Notes under the pieces: generated by a model
What the model was told of the DNA's origin: nothing
What the model saw: only the letters and a program-made list of their open reading frames with translations
The model's database searches: none
Shown: in pieces, positions 6,286 through 6,299 of the stretch
How the letters are laid out: the number at the start of each line of letters is the position of its first letter
Position numbering within the stretch: the stretch's first letter is position 1
Assembly: GCA_023423675.1 (NCBI GenBank)
Contig: JAFAFD010000194.1
Location: 1 to 6,299, forward strand
DNA length: 6,299 nucleotides
Direction: 5' to 3'
Origin: Pseudomonadota bacterium
GTDB lineage: Bacteria > Pseudomonadota > Gammaproteobacteria > Xanthomonadales > Xanthomonadaceae
Made by a program: the position numbers and the translations under genes

Positions 6286-6299
6286 ACCCGAGTTCCATA

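Overview
The window looks like a stretch of chromosome from a high-GC gammaproteobacterium. The best guess is a Xanthomonadaceae member such as Stenotrophomonas. This rests on GC-rich codon use and on the general look of the LysR regulator and the OmpA-type lipoprotein; no marker gene in the window proves it. No phage, transposon, integrase, CRISPR or toxin-antitoxin genes are visible.

Layout from left to right. (1) Positions 2-1849, plus strand: the C-terminal part of a UvrD/HelD-like superfamily 1 DNA helicase. It carries helicase motifs II to VI, a restriction-endonuclease-like segment inserted ahead of motif II, and a topoisomerase-type zinc ribbon at its end. The ATP-binding Walker A motif lies left of the window. 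(2) Positions 1866-3521, minus strand: a probable two-gene operon 18 bp apart. The first gene encodes an outer-membrane lipoprotein with about eight glycine-rich repeats of roughly 17 residues, a proline-rich linker and a peptidoglycan-binding OmpA domain. The second encodes a small exported protein that resembles the DUF6180 family. The operon converges on the helicase gene with only 16 bp between them. (3) Positions 3632-3721, minus strand: tRNA-Ser(UGA), with a recognisable promoter and a hairpin in its short 5' leader. (4) Positions 3872-5218, plus strand: a 448-residue cytosolic-looking protein of unknown function. Two successive N-terminal modules resemble each other, and the C-terminal block has a conserved look. 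(5) Positions 5241-5261: a bidirectional intrinsic terminator between convergent genes. (6) Positions 5293-6285, minus strand: a LysR-type regulator whose promoter and likely divergent target lie beyond the right edge.

The genes do not form one pathway. DNA repair or processing, cell-envelope anchoring, translation and transcriptional control sit side by side as ordinary chromosomal neighbours. The least-explained parts are the repeat lipoprotein with its small exported partner, and the unknown 448-residue protein. I found no convincing evidence of a new multi-gene system.
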